Origin: Symbiodinium natans | Lineage: Eukaryota; Sar; Dinophyceae; Suessiales; Symbiodiniaceae | DNA length: 49,765 bases | Reading direction: 5' to 3' | NCBI GenBank assembly: GCA_905221605.1 | Contig: CAJNDS010000979.1 | Coordinates: 817,319-867,083 of the forward strand | Shown: piece after piece, positions 27,222 through 35,820 of the stretch | Layout: each line of letters starts with the position of its first letter | Position numbering within the stretch: the stretch's first letter is position 1 | Notes under the pieces: model-generated | The model's database searches: none | Seen by the model: the letters and a program-made list of their open reading frames with translations, nothing else | What the model was told of the DNA's origin: nothing | Position numbers and translations under genes: made by a program

Positions 27222-27300
27222 ACTAGGGTTCCTTTTTGGGTACCCATTACGAGGCGGCACCCTCTTAAAATGGGATGCCAAAAAGGGACTCTATTTTCGA
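27222..27300. mobile_element. Family E-like element
   Basis: AGGGTTCCTTTTTGGGTACC at the left and GATGCCAAAAAGGGACTCTA at the right, an imperfect inverted repeat. Confidence 0.4.
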
Positions 27301-27355
27301 GAACTACACAAGCCCTAAACCTCACCCAACCACACCCAAGGCTCCATTCAAGCGG

Positions 27356-27433
27356 GGTGATGATGTGCTGGTCTTCTACCGGATGTGCAAGCGTTGCAGA
27401 CCGGATCGCAAGTACTTGGCCGGACCCCCGGAG
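27356..27433 (+). CDS. Exon, possibly a small beta-barrel segment
   Basis: Acceptor ATTCAAG. Reads RGDDVLVFYRMCKRCRPDRK then YLAGPPE. Donor |GTCACA. GD-x-V-L-V-x-Y is reminiscent of SH3-like modules; weak inference. Confidence 0.45.
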
Positions 27434-27479
27434 GTCACAACGTGCTGTGACACTACATTGGCATTTTCATATGTGTATG

Positions 27480-27500
27480 TGTATATATATATATATGTGT
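27480..27500 (+). repeat. (TA)n/(TG)n microsatellite
   Basis: TATATATATATATATGTGTG-type run. Confidence 0.85.
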
Positions 27501-27778
27501 GTGCGGATTTAGGTTTTGGTGCAGCATGCAAAGTTCTCGAGACGCTACACATCTACTCTAAGAATTTACTCATCTACTCAAGTACCTACTCATCCACTTG
27601 ACAAGATGTCGGCCGAATATCAGCTCATACTCAGCACTTAGTCAACGAATTTTATTGCTGTTGGCCGAAAATATTCCTCATGTTGGTCAATACATACTTA
27701 TCAAATGGTCAAGTATGTGACATAAGCCGTATCTCATTGCCGTACATTGTACCAAGCAAAGCAGCTCCAAGCCCTCAG

Positions 27779-27829
27779 TTTAAGGTTTAGGGTTTAGGGT
27801 TTAGGGTTTAGGGTTTAGGGTTTAGGGGT
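27779..27829 (+). repeat. TTTAGGG array
   Basis: Seven units ending GGGGTAAGAG, where AG may be the acceptor of the exon at 27831. Confidence 0.95.
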
Positions 27830-27830
27830 A

Positions 27831-28328
27831 AGAGATGCCGAGGCTGTACTTGATCCCAAGCACGGTGCCTACCGCCCTCGAAGTGGAATTTCGGACGGCT
27901 GGGTGCCCGCACGCGTCCATGCCGACCAACAGCCGAATGTGCACGGTGGCGATGTGAAGGTCTAGCACTCCAAACAGAGAGACAATGTACCGAATCAGAT
28001 ATCTGAGGGGCTTCCGAATTTGGAGTTACCTTCCTGGTGTCCTTTCTATAAGGGACTCCTACCTATTTGGGGTGGGTCTATTATCGGGGTCGCCTTGTAT
28101 GTCATAAACTCCCATGTGAGCATGTCTCAAAGCACGCCCACTCTCTGTGTGTTTTGAAGAAGGGTTGTCGTCTCTTTTCCTCAACGCACAGGTGGAGTAT
28201 TCCTGGCCATACTTCTTCACGCAGAGAGGCCACATGGCCGACAGCGGCACTGGCTGGACGGAGTGGTTTCCGTCCCAGTACGTGAAGAGACGGACAGGCC
28301 GAGACTTGAGAACTTCTTTCAAGGGTCG
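27831..28328 (+). CDS. Two-exon model of a Trp-rich SH3/Tudor-like protein
   Basis: Exon 27831-27959 (start approximate) reads EAVLDPKHGAYRPRSGISDG then WVPARVHADQQPNVHGGDVK and ends in phase 0 at AAG|GTCTAG. Exon 28192-28328 (acceptor AACGCACAG, donor CG|GTAAGA) reads VEYSWPYFFTQRGHMADSGT then GWTEWFPSQYVKRRTGR. Phases match. GWVPARV...GDVKVEY and GWTEWFPS resemble SH3 or Tudor-like barrels; this is inference. Minus-strand ORFs over the same DNA are shadows. Confidence 0.5.
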
Positions 28329-28539
28329 GTAAGACATAGGTCGCAGAGTATAGGCCCTCCGAAATAACCTCGCCCTCGGCTTGAAGCTGTCCCAGCTCAA
28401 AGCCACTCTGCTTCAGGGGCACAGTGTGCCAGCGAGCCTCTCGAAGCACGAGCCAGTAACTTCGAGTCCATAATCCACCGAAGCCCTAAACACCGAACCC
28501 CCCAACCCTGTACCATGAAGCTCTGGACCGTGTGAGTGC

Positions 28540-28775
28540 AGGCGCAGGCAGCAGCCGCAAGCAGAGCCTCGTCGATGCTGGCTCGGAGCCGGAACTCGTT
28601 CCCTGCCATGCATCTACACTACAGCTCCAGCTGCCCTAAACCCTAAACCCGAAACCCTAAACCCTAAACCCTAAACCCTAAACCCTAAACCCTAAACCCT
28701 AAACCCTAAACCCAAACCCTAAACCCTAAACCGACACTACAGCTCCAGCTGTCAGGCTGCTGCCCGAAGTATCCC
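28540..28775 (+). CDS. Exon interrupted by a telomeric insertion
   Basis: The frame SSRKQSLVDAGSEPELVPCH then ASTLQLQL ends where a CCCTAAA array begins. After the array the same bases recur and continue TLQLQLSGCCPK. The array with its 18-bp duplication therefore interrupts a frame that would be continuous without it. How or whether it is spliced out is unresolved, since no GT, GC or GA donor sits at the duplication. Confidence 0.4.
28616..28751 (-). repeat. CCCTAAA insertion flanked by an 18-bp direct repeat
   Basis: ACACTACAGCTCCAGCTG at 28616-28633 and 28734-28751 flanks a 100-bp CCCTAAA array (28634-28733). Confidence 0.9.
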
Positions 28776-29018
28776 TAAGCCCCAGGCAAGCCCTAAACCC
28801 GAACTCGTACATGAGCCCAAAGTTAGCGTCCGTTCACCAGGGTTTTGGAGTTGAGCTCTGCGTCTTGCTGAACGGCATTTGGTCTGGTTCTGACTCTGGT
28901 CAAGTTGTTCGGCTTCGCTGAAAGCCACGGCGGTGTCTTTTGTAAGGTAGAAGCTTTTGGGGCTTGTGGGGTTTGTGGGTTTGTTCAGAGTGCTCAATCC
29001 TGAGCACCGAGCCCCCAG

Positions 29019-29237
29019 GCCATCCTCACCTTCCGCTGGGGGGGCTTGAACGAGATCGTCGCTCCGGCGCAGTGGGGAGAGACAGGCCCGCGGAACCTGA
29101 GGCTTCAGGGGTCTGAACCCTGAACCCTAAGCCCGGAAGCCGAAGCCCCGCAGATGAGCAGTGTGAAGCCTATTGGGTGGACGGATATGTTTGGAGCGAT
29201 GCAGGCTCGCCAAACACATGTGCGCCAGGCGTTCTAG
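29019..29237 (+). CDS. Two-exon 3' end of a gene
   Basis: Exon 29019-29110 (acceptor AGCCCCCAG) reads AILTFRWGGLNEIVAPAQWG then ETGPRNLRLQ and ends in phase 2. Exon 29159-29237 (acceptor CAGATGAG) completes a Gly codon and reads SVKPIGWTDMFGAMQARQTH then VRQAF and TAG. Frame and phase agree. Product not recognised. The intron is only 48 bp, so the join is tentative. Confidence 0.45.
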
Positions 29238-29402
29238 AGAACTTGTGGGGCATTCGGACATGAACGGCTAGTAAGTGGGCAACCCTTCCACCAAACTGAG
29301 ATCGTCCTACGGACGTTGCACCTTCGTGAGTATATGCCAGCTTGCGCACCCACATTCCTAACAACCGAAGACGCGGCTCCGTAACGAAGGCAGCAGCACG
29401 GG

Positions 29403-29456
29403 CTTAGGGTTTGGGGTTTTGGGGTTGTGGGGTTTTGGGGTTTTGGGGTTTTGGGG
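29403..29456 (+). repeat. TTTTGGGG (Oxytricha-type) array
   Basis: About five TTTTGGGG octamers with one TTGTGGGG, a telomere-like variant quite different from the surrounding TTTAGGG. Confidence 0.9.
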
Positions 29457-29491
29457 GCTCAGGGTTTCGGGTTTAAGGGCTAGGTCTGCAG

Positions 29492-29588
29492 ACAGGCAGC
29501 TCAGTCTCGGACATATTCATCGATGCGTACTGCGACCACTTTCAGCAGTACTTATCGACCGAGTACGAGGCCGGCTTCGGGGAGAAGG
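29492..29588 (+). CDS. Exon, unrecognised
   Basis: Acceptor GGTCTGCAG. Reads TGSSVSDIFIDAYCDHFQQY then LSTEYEAGFGEK. Donor |GTTTAAAG. Convincing composition. Confidence 0.5.
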
Positions 29589-29714
29589 GTTTAAAGTTTG
29601 TAAGGTTTATATGACGGCTTATAGGTTGTCTAGGGTTTAGGGACTTAGGGATTGTTTGGCCGGGCATGATCTATAAATGCTTGGCCTGCCCACGGTCATC
29701 ACCGTGCTGCGCAG

Positions 29715-29740
29715 CTCTCTCTCTCTCTCTCTCTCTCGCT
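29715..29740 (+). repeat. (CT)n microsatellite
   Basis: CTCTCTCTCT run. A similar one is at 22316-22338. Confidence 0.9.
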
Positions 29741-29788
29741 GACACTTGTGGTCGGACTTTTAGAAGGGGACAAGAGCAGCGATGGTGC

Positions 29789-29846
29789 TCCCTTTTTGGG
29801 TATAAGGGCCACCTTGTAAAAGTAACCCGAAAAGGGACCATCATTT
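29789..29846. mobile_element. Family E-like element (short)
   Basis: TGGTGCTCCCTTTTTGGGTA at the left and ACCCGAAAAGGGACCATCA at the right: clear inverted ends (TGGT-x-CCCTTTT-GGGT). Confidence 0.5.
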
Positions 29847-29979
29847 AGAGAAGTGGCCATAGCAGCTCAAGGCACCAGTCACAACACCGAGGTGCCAGGT
29901 ATCCCCCAAGACAAGGCCCCAGTTCAACGGACTCTCTGGCCCCGAAACCACAAAACCTCAATCGCATCAACTCTGACCT

Positions 29980-30290
29980 CCCTATAAACCCTATCAACCC
30001 GAAAAACCCTATAAGTCCTTTTTACCCTACATACCCTGTTTACCCTATATACCCTAGAAACCCTACAAACCCCAAAACCCTACATCCCGTAGTTCATCCC
30101 CCCTTAGTTCATCCCAGGGTCTGGACGGTCTACATAGAGGACGCCCTACTCTATATACGCCTCTTTGCCCTATAAACCCTATAGGACCACCCTCTGTACC
30201 CTATAAACCCTATATACCCTGTAAACCCTACATACCCTACAAAGCACCCTATGTACGCCACATACCCTGTCAACCCTACAAACCCGAAAC
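29980..30290 (-). repeat. CCCTATA-type degenerate telomere-like repeats
   Basis: Heptamers drift to CCCTATA, CCCTACA and CCCTGTA, with little CCCTAAA. Interrupted at about 30108-30150 by a second copy of an exon-like sequence. Confidence 0.8.
30108..30150 (+). pseudogene. Partial duplicate of the exon at 30313
   Basis: TTCATCCCAGGGTCTGGACG then GTCTACATAGAGGAC matches 30304-30338 (TTCATCCCAAGGTTTGGACG then GTCTACATCGAGGAC). Only the first ~10 codons are shared (VWTVYIED), then the sequences diverge. Confidence 0.5.
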
Positions 30291-30312
30291 CCTCAATCCC
30301 TCGATTCATCCC

Positions 30313-30425
30313 AAGGTTTGGACGGTCTACATCGAGGACAAGTCAGATATGATCAAGGTCGCTGATGCTGCCCACCTCATCTTCGGCAACCATCATCCCA
30401 TGCGCCGAGCCAAGAAGGCTCCCCG
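30313..30425 (+). CDS. Exon, unrecognised
   Basis: Acceptor CATCCCAAG. Reads VWTVYIEDKSDMIKVADAAH then LIFGNHHPMRRAKKAPR. Donor |GTTTGGCC. Convincing frame; the start region is duplicated upstream. Confidence 0.5.
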
Positions 30426-30681
30426 GGTTTGGCCTGATTTCAGGGTTTAGGGTGTAGGGTGTAGGGTGTAGGGTTTAGGGTTTAGGATTCACAAGAAGTA
30501 TTTTCGGGTAGCCCTCTCCCCTTAAAGCCCCTAAGCGCCCCACAGCAACGAAAACGCAAACCACCAAGCCCCTCAAGCCCCGAATCGCCAAAGCACCTAC
30601 ACGCCGAAGCTTTCAAGAAACTGAACCCTAAACCCTGAGCCCTAAACCCTAAACTCTAAAGCGCACCCCCCCCCCCCCCAG

Positions 30682-30811
30682 TCGCATCAACGTTGAGGTC
30701 TGCGCGATGTACCACCTCTACCCCACGGGCTTCGAAGAGCACTGCGTGCCAAACAGCGAGACTGGCGGTGATGGCGGCGCTGCGTTGGTTGATCAGAAGG
30801 CATCTACCTGA
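30682..30811 (+). CDS. Terminal exon
   Basis: A C-run acceptor (CCCCCCCCCAG). Reads RINVEVCAMYHLYPTGFEEH then CVPNSETGGDGGAALVDQK, ending AST and TGA. Unrecognised. May end the gene of the exons at 29492 and 30313, but phases do not settle it. Confidence 0.5.
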
Positions 30812-31204
30812 GGGGTTTTTGGCTTTAGGCTCTGGGGTTTTGGGTTCAGGGTTTTGGGTTTTTAGGTTTGGGGGTTTGGGGGTTCACCCACTAGTATAGT
30901 CTCATCTTAAGAGCATTTCAACTCAGGATGTTAACGTAGAATGTGTCATTTCGTGCTGTTAGTATAGTGTGATCTTCATTTTGTTGCGATAAGTACCCGA
31001 ATCCCACAGCACAGCACCCCGGAAGAGCCTGGAGCCTAAACCCCTTTCAGCCCACCCCCCAAAATTCGAAAGCCCGACATCCTAAGCAACGAGTCTGCAT
31101 GAATTCTCGTTTGATCCCCAAGCTCCAGGCCCTACAGGCTACATGGCCCCCAACCCTAAACCCTAAACCCTAAAAACTAAACCCTAAACATCCCTAAGCC
31201 CCAG

Positions 31205-31288
31205 AATGGGGAGGCCTTCTTCCAGATGATGCAAGCCGTTGAGCGAGCGGGCACGCCGGGCAGCAATCATGTTCACAGAGCCCCCAAG
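31205..31288 (+). CDS. Exon framed by telomeric repeats
   Basis: Acceptor ATCCCTAAGCCCCAG. Reads NGEAFFQMMQAVERAGTPGS then NHVHRAPK (84 nt, phase 0). Donor |GTTTAGGG. Confidence 0.55.
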
Positions 31289-31368
31289 GTTTAGGGTTTA
31301 GGCGTTTAGGGTTTAGGGTTTAGGGTTTAGGGTTTAGGGTTTAGGGTTTAGGGTTTAGGGTTTAGGCG
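31289..31368 (+). repeat. TTTAGGG array
   Basis: Ten units. The first GT is the donor of the preceding exon. Confidence 0.95.
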
Positions 31369-31660
31369 GGGGAGTTGGGGAGGATCCCTTGGAAGAGGGT
31401 TCCATCTCCTGAGGCGTCGGAGCCTTCGGCCATCGACTCGAAACCCTAAGCTCCTTCTTGTACAAAACCCTAAACCCTAAACCCCAAACCCTAAAAACCT
31501 AAACCTATACATGAACCCTTGAAGCCCCTTTAACAAAAAGAGCCCTCACAGCCCCTTTCTTTTTGAATAAAGACGCCCTAAGCCTTAAACCCTACACCCT
31601 AAAACCCCTTAAAGCCCCTTTTGAAACAAGAGCCCTTCAAGCCCCGTTTAATAAGTTCCC

Positions 31661-31725
31661 TAAACCCTAAACCCTAAACCCTAAACCCTAAACCCTAAAC
31701 CCTAAACCCTAAACCCTAAACCCTG
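31661..31725 (-). repeat. CCCTAAA array
   Basis: Nine units, just before the exon at 31747. Confidence 0.95.
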
Positions 31726-31746
31726 AACCCTCCCAAATGCCCCCAG

Positions 31747-31808
31747 GAATCCCAAGTCGTTTCCCGCACGACTCCGGCTTCTACGAGATTTTGGCCTCCA
31801 AGAGGCAG
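31747..31808 (+). CDS. Exon framed by telomeric repeats
   Basis: Acceptor AAATGCCCCCAG. Reads IPSRFPHDSGFYEILASKRQ. Donor |GTTTAGGG. Confidence 0.55.
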
Positions 31809-31921
31809 GTTTAGGGTTGAGGGTGTAGGGTCTAGGGTTTAGTGTTTAGGGTTTAGGGTTGGTTTAACTGGGCTCTTGAGGAGTGCGCGATGTTCACTTG
31901 TTTTGCTTTTGGGTTGCCTAG

Positions 31922-32007
31922 CCTGTTCTTTTTGGTTGGGATGTCGCGTTTGGGACATCGCTGTGAAGACATCCAGGCCCGCCTTCCCAAACAAAAGCGA
32001 ACTTACT
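31922..32007 (+). CDS. Exon, hydrophobic start
   Basis: A T-rich acceptor (GTTGCCTAG). Reads LFFLVGMSRLGHRCEDIQAR then LPKQKRTY. Donor |GTAGGCC. If initiation is at the internal ATG (31941) this could instead be a first exon. Confidence 0.45.
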
Positions 32008-32028
32008 GTAGGCCTTCTAAGAATCCCG

Positions 32029-32083
32029 AAACCCTAAACCCTAAACCCTAAACCCTAAACCCTAAACCCTAAACCCTAAACGC
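32029..32083 (-). repeat. CCCTAAA array
   Basis: Eight units. Confidence 0.95.
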
Positions 32084-32479
32084 CCTACACCTGGCGTCCT
32101 TCAACCCAAAGACCCTAAACGACCCTAAACCCTAAACCTCCGAAGCCTGAACGCCGCAGAACCTTAAGACCCGAAAGCCTCAAGGCTTTGAAGTATCCGT
32201 TGGTTTTTTTTTGCAATGTAGGGTTTAGGATTTAGGATTTAGGGTTTAGGGTTTAGGGTTTAGGGTTTAGGGTTTAGGGTAACAGCTGTATCATGTTAGG
32301 CACGAAAACCATAATTCTCAACCCCAACAAGCCTTGCGATGAATCATCCTACAGCCTTAACCGACCCCAAACAATCCTGATTCAACAGTGAATCCGTAAA
32401 AGAGACTCAAGAGGCCAGGCGGAGTGTGTGAGCATCATACGACTTCTGAGGGGCAGACTAGGCTCTAAAAAAAGGGTTG

Positions 32480-32545
32480 GAATAATAACAATAATATTTT
32501 TCAAGAATCCCCCAAGAAACCGTGTTCTAATTATTAAGGCCCTAG
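32480..32545 (+). mobile_element. Family C element supplying an acceptor
   Basis: Ends GTTCTAATTATTAAGGCCCT then AG, directly before the open frame at 32546. The same 3' end is seen at 19880-19900 and 14030-14055. Confidence 0.5.
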
Positions 32546-32863
32546 GGTCGGGCTGTTGCACAGCCACCATGGCAGTGTAGTACCTCCAGCAGCAGGAAGC
32601 ACTACAAGTCTTGTGATAGCACTGCGAGATGTGGGTCCTTGCTTGAGAGGTGGACTTACTACATGGCATTGGCACCCGGCATGCAGAACGGGTCAAACGC
32701 AAAGTGTTGCATGTTTTTTTGGGGGGGTTCGACTGAAGCTTTTCGGGAGGTCTGTCTTTCTGGTGACGTACCGTGTTGTGCCTTCAGCACAAACACCCAA
32801 TCGCTAGAACCGCTAGAACGGGCTCATGATTGTAGGTGCTCAGTAGGGAACTGTGTCGCCTAA
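32546..32863 (+). CDS. Cys-rich open frame after a family C element
   Basis: Open from the element's terminal TAG to TAA (105 codons). Reads GRAVAQPPWQCSTSSSRKHY, KSCDSTARCGSLLERWTYYM and NGSNAKCCMFFWGGSTEAF. More than ten Cys suggest a secreted or disulphide-rich segment. A donor at CGGGAG|GTCTGT would end the exon at 32751. Unrecognised. Confidence 0.45.
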   Translation, partial: GRAVAQPPWQCSTSSSRKHYKSCDSTARCGSLLERWTYYMALAPGMQNGSNAKCCMFFWGGSTEAFREVCLSGDVPCCAFSTNTQSLEPLERAHDCRCSVGNCVA

Positions 32864-33064
32864 ACCCTAAAGGCCTCACAGAAAAGGATTCCTTGAAGGC
32901 AAAGTCACACGGCCGCCGGGGTCCTGAGGCTCTGGGCCTGTCGCCCCGGACCTGAGAAGCCTGAACCTCAAAAAAACCCTGAAACAGCAAATCCTGAGGT
33001 CCTAAATCCCAGCCTTTAGGGCTTAGAGTTCAGGGTTTAGGGATGTTTAGGGTGTACACGCTAG

Positions 33065-33171
33065 AACAAATCTGAATGCCAAGGTACCGCACCTAAACCT
33101 GCCCGCAACGGTGGCGCTTCCGCGCATGCTTATAGAGCAGAACGGAGGCGACTGTGAAAAGGCAGGCCGCG
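33065..33171 (+). CDS. Exon, unrecognised
   Basis: Acceptor CACGCTAG. Reads TNLNAKVPHLNLPATVALPR then MLIEQNGGDCEKAGR. Donor |GTGTAGGG. Confidence 0.45.
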
Positions 33172-33277
33172 GTGTAGGGTCGAGGGTCTAGGGATTACGG
33201 GGGCCTATCTTATTTGGACAGTATTTCGATACCCCGAAACCCTCTGAACACTAAGCCCTGAACTCTCAACCCTTCCG

Positions 33278-33359
33278 AGCTGGGCCTTCACCTCCCACCT
33301 CACACAACGTGCGGGAGAAAGGGCTCTTCAAGTGGGGCTTCGGAGTGGAGCTGCCCTAA
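33278..33359 (+). CDS. Terminal exon-like segment
   Basis: Reads PTSHNVREKGLFKWGFGVEL then P and TAA. Start edge uncertain. Followed by a CCCTAAA run. Confidence 0.4.
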
Positions 33360-33535
33360 CACAGCCTCAGTTCACGAACCCTAAACCCTAAACCCTAAAC
33401 CCGAAACCCTAAACCCTAAACCCCAAGCCCCCTACACCCTCTGTAAACAACGGCAATTGTTTCCTAAGCCGAAACAAAATCCACTAGGATGTCCAGTCAT
33501 GCCCACCTTTTTGGGGTCATTTGTGTGTTCGCTGG

Positions 33536-33621
33536 AGTTTAGGGTTTAGGGTTTAGGGTTTAGGGTTTAGGGTTTAGGGTTTAGGGTTTAGGGTTTAGGG
33601 TTTAGGGTTTAGGGTTTAGGG
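33536..33621 (+). repeat. TTTAGGG array (~12 units)
   Basis: Perfect units. Flanks CTGGAG and GCCTGC, with no direct repeat. Confidence 0.95.
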
Positions 33622-33687
33622 CCTGCTTTCTGTTTGCCCGCGGGCCCCCGAAGGCCCTTGCAGGGAGAGTCTGCCCTTAACCTGGGG

Positions 33688-33822
33688 CTGCGTTCCCTTT
33701 TGACCAGCAAGCCTGGGCACCACCTTATCCCCTTTTGGAGGGCTTAGGCCTTTGCTACCCTATCAGCTCCTTTAAGCCAAAAAGGGTACCCATTTCATTC
33801 CCAGGTTACTCTTGGGTCTGGA
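33688..33822. mobile_element. Family E element, reference copy
   Basis: TCCCTTTTGACC at the left and AAAAAGGGTACCCATTTCAT then CCCAGGTTACTCTTGGGTCT at the right. The right end matches 38991-39009 and, less well, 41665-41690. Confidence 0.6.
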
Positions 33823-34908
33823 AACCTAAAGCACCCCTCTAAACGTCCCGAGAGCGTCCCCATGCGAACCAAAGCAGCCACCACTTGAAGGCTGATGGGC
33901 GAAGATTGTTGGGGCTATATACTGGCTATCACCTTCTTTCAGTGACTTACGCCTGCAAACCCTAGACCCGGACCCATAAGCAACTACCTTGCCCGAAGGC
34001 CGCGGAGTGGGCCTTTCAAAGTTTGGCCCCTTGGAACGAGCCAACTGCTTGGAGTTCTGGGCTTCGGGTTTGGGGCTTAGGGCTTTGGGCTTAGGGCTGA
34101 AGACTTAGGGTCCCCAGGGCTGACAATTTAGGATTTGGGTTCGGGGTTGAGGACTCATGTTATGGAGATTAAGGTAGGTTTAGGGGTTAAGGTTTGGGAT
34201 TAAGGTCTGGGGTTTAGGTCTTCTACGGCTTAGGGATGGAGATTTTGGATGTGGGCTTGGCGTTGAGGGTGAGGCTTCAAGACTCACGGCGGTAAACCTA
34301 CTACGCTTGGGGTTGATGCCCTTAAATCCACCACCCCAAACACTCAGTAAGTACGTTGTGGCCAGGGCTATAAATACTGCTGTCCCTTCAGCACCTGCAG
34401 CCTTGAAACCAACCTGGGGAAACAAAAAACCACACATGTAAGTTAATTAATAAGGGTTCAATGTTAGGGTTAGGGCTTAGGGCCCGCACAGGAGTGTAAT
34501 TTTCGAGCGATACAGGTTTGGGGTTTTGGGGTTGGGGGAGGGGGGGTGTAAGGAATGAGGCTTAGGGCGAGTGGTACCTACAAGCCGTCTTCCAGTTCTT
34601 CAAACTGGTCTGTCGAACACCCTGAGTCACGGATCCATGAACCCTGAAATCTCCAACCCTTAGCCTTTCAAACCTAAACCCTTTGGCGGTCTGCACGTGG
34701 GCCTGGAACCGCGTTCGAAGTCCGCCCGGGGTTGTGACCCATAAACCCTGAACCCCGTACCCTAAACCCTGAACCCCTAAACCCCTAAACCCTAAACCCC
34801 AAACCCCGAAACCCTAAACCCTAAACCCCTTGAAGCCCCTGAAGCTCAAGCCCTTTGAGCCCCAGCCTCCCCTAAACCGAAGCCCTAAACCCTAAACCCT
34901 ATGCCCAG

Positions 34909-34982
34909 GAAAAGGTGCGGCAGAAGCAACGGTCCCTCCGCGGTGAGGCAGCCTCGGAGGGAGGCCTCACAGGGTGCCTTAG
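34909..34982 (+). CDS. Exon, basic
   Basis: Acceptor CCTATGCCCAG after a CCCTAAA run. Reads EKVRQKQRSLRGEAASEGGL then TGCL. Followed by |GTGTAGGG. Confidence 0.4.
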
Positions 34983-34984
34983 GG

Positions 34985-35043
34985 GTGTAGGGTTTAGGGT
35001 TTAGGGTTTAGGGTTTAGGGTTTAGGGTTTAGGGTTTAGGGCT
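34985..35043 (+). repeat. TTTAGGG array then TTGAGGG variants
   Basis: Perfect units to 35040, then degenerate. GGTTGAGG repeats at 35096-35125. Confidence 0.9.
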
Positions 35044-35438
35044 TACGGTTCGGGGTTTAGGGTTGAGGGTTTAGGGTTTGGGGCTTGGGGTCTGGGGTTG
35101 AGGGTTGAGGGTTGAGGGTTTAGGCTCCCTCTAGGCTCCCTCTACCAATATCTACATATACCATGTATATGTAGAGAGAGAGAGCATACATCTGCGTATG
35201 TACAGCCAGGGTAGGTAAAGTGCTAAAGTCAGATCAAGGGCATGCAAGGATCCAAACTTACGCGCCATGTCCCGTGACGTGTGAGTCTAGGTCGGCTGTT
35301 CGGATGTTTGATATTTCCCCTTTGTGGGTTCAAGAGAATCACATTTAGAATATTTTTCACTTCCCTAAACCCTAAACCTTAAACCCTCAACACTAAACCC
35401 TAAACCCTAATTAAACCCTAAACCCTAAACCCTAAACC

Positions 35439-35525
35439 GGCCGTCCTGTGCGAGGCATCACAAAGGGAGTTGCCAAGCTCGGCTTCTCCTGGGAGGCCCT
35501 GGACGTGAAGTACTGGGAAGGCCGG
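35439..35525 (+). CDS. Exon-like segment upstream of the ATP-grasp-like model
   Basis: Follows a CCCTAAA run. Reads GRPVRGITKGVAKLGFSWEA then LDVKYW, with a possible GA or GC donor at 35518-35525. It may belong to the following gene but the join is not fixed. Confidence 0.4.
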
Positions 35526-35820
35526 GCTCTGAATCCCCGGAATTCCCTAAACCCTAAACCCTAAACCCTAAGAGCCCAGCATGTGCTTTGCTTCGGGGGC
35601 TCATTGATGAGCGAGTTTGTTTGCACGTTTTGGTACAGCCGAGAATGAACCGTGGCTGACACACCGTTGCAATCACACGTCCGGTATCCCAGAAAAAGTG
35701 CCATAACGGCGATGTGACGCGAGAGATCGAGGTTTCAATGCATCCCCGGTTGCCAGGCCTTAGGGAATTTAGGGAATTTAGGGTTTAGGGTTTAGGGTTT
35801 AGGGCTGAGATCTCTCCCAG

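Larger units (their letters stand above)
33360..34908. other. Stretch with repeats and no firm gene
   Basis: Holds CCCTAAA (33377-33435), a TTTAGGG array (33536-33621), a family E element and long degenerate G/T-rich runs. Short open pieces such as GGLHVGLEPRSKSARG near 34684 lack firm splice context. Confidence 0.5.

Noticed and set aside
28059-28449. Two minus-strand ORFs of 115 codons
   Set aside because: They overlap the well-supported + exon 28192-28328 with matching phase and splice sites.
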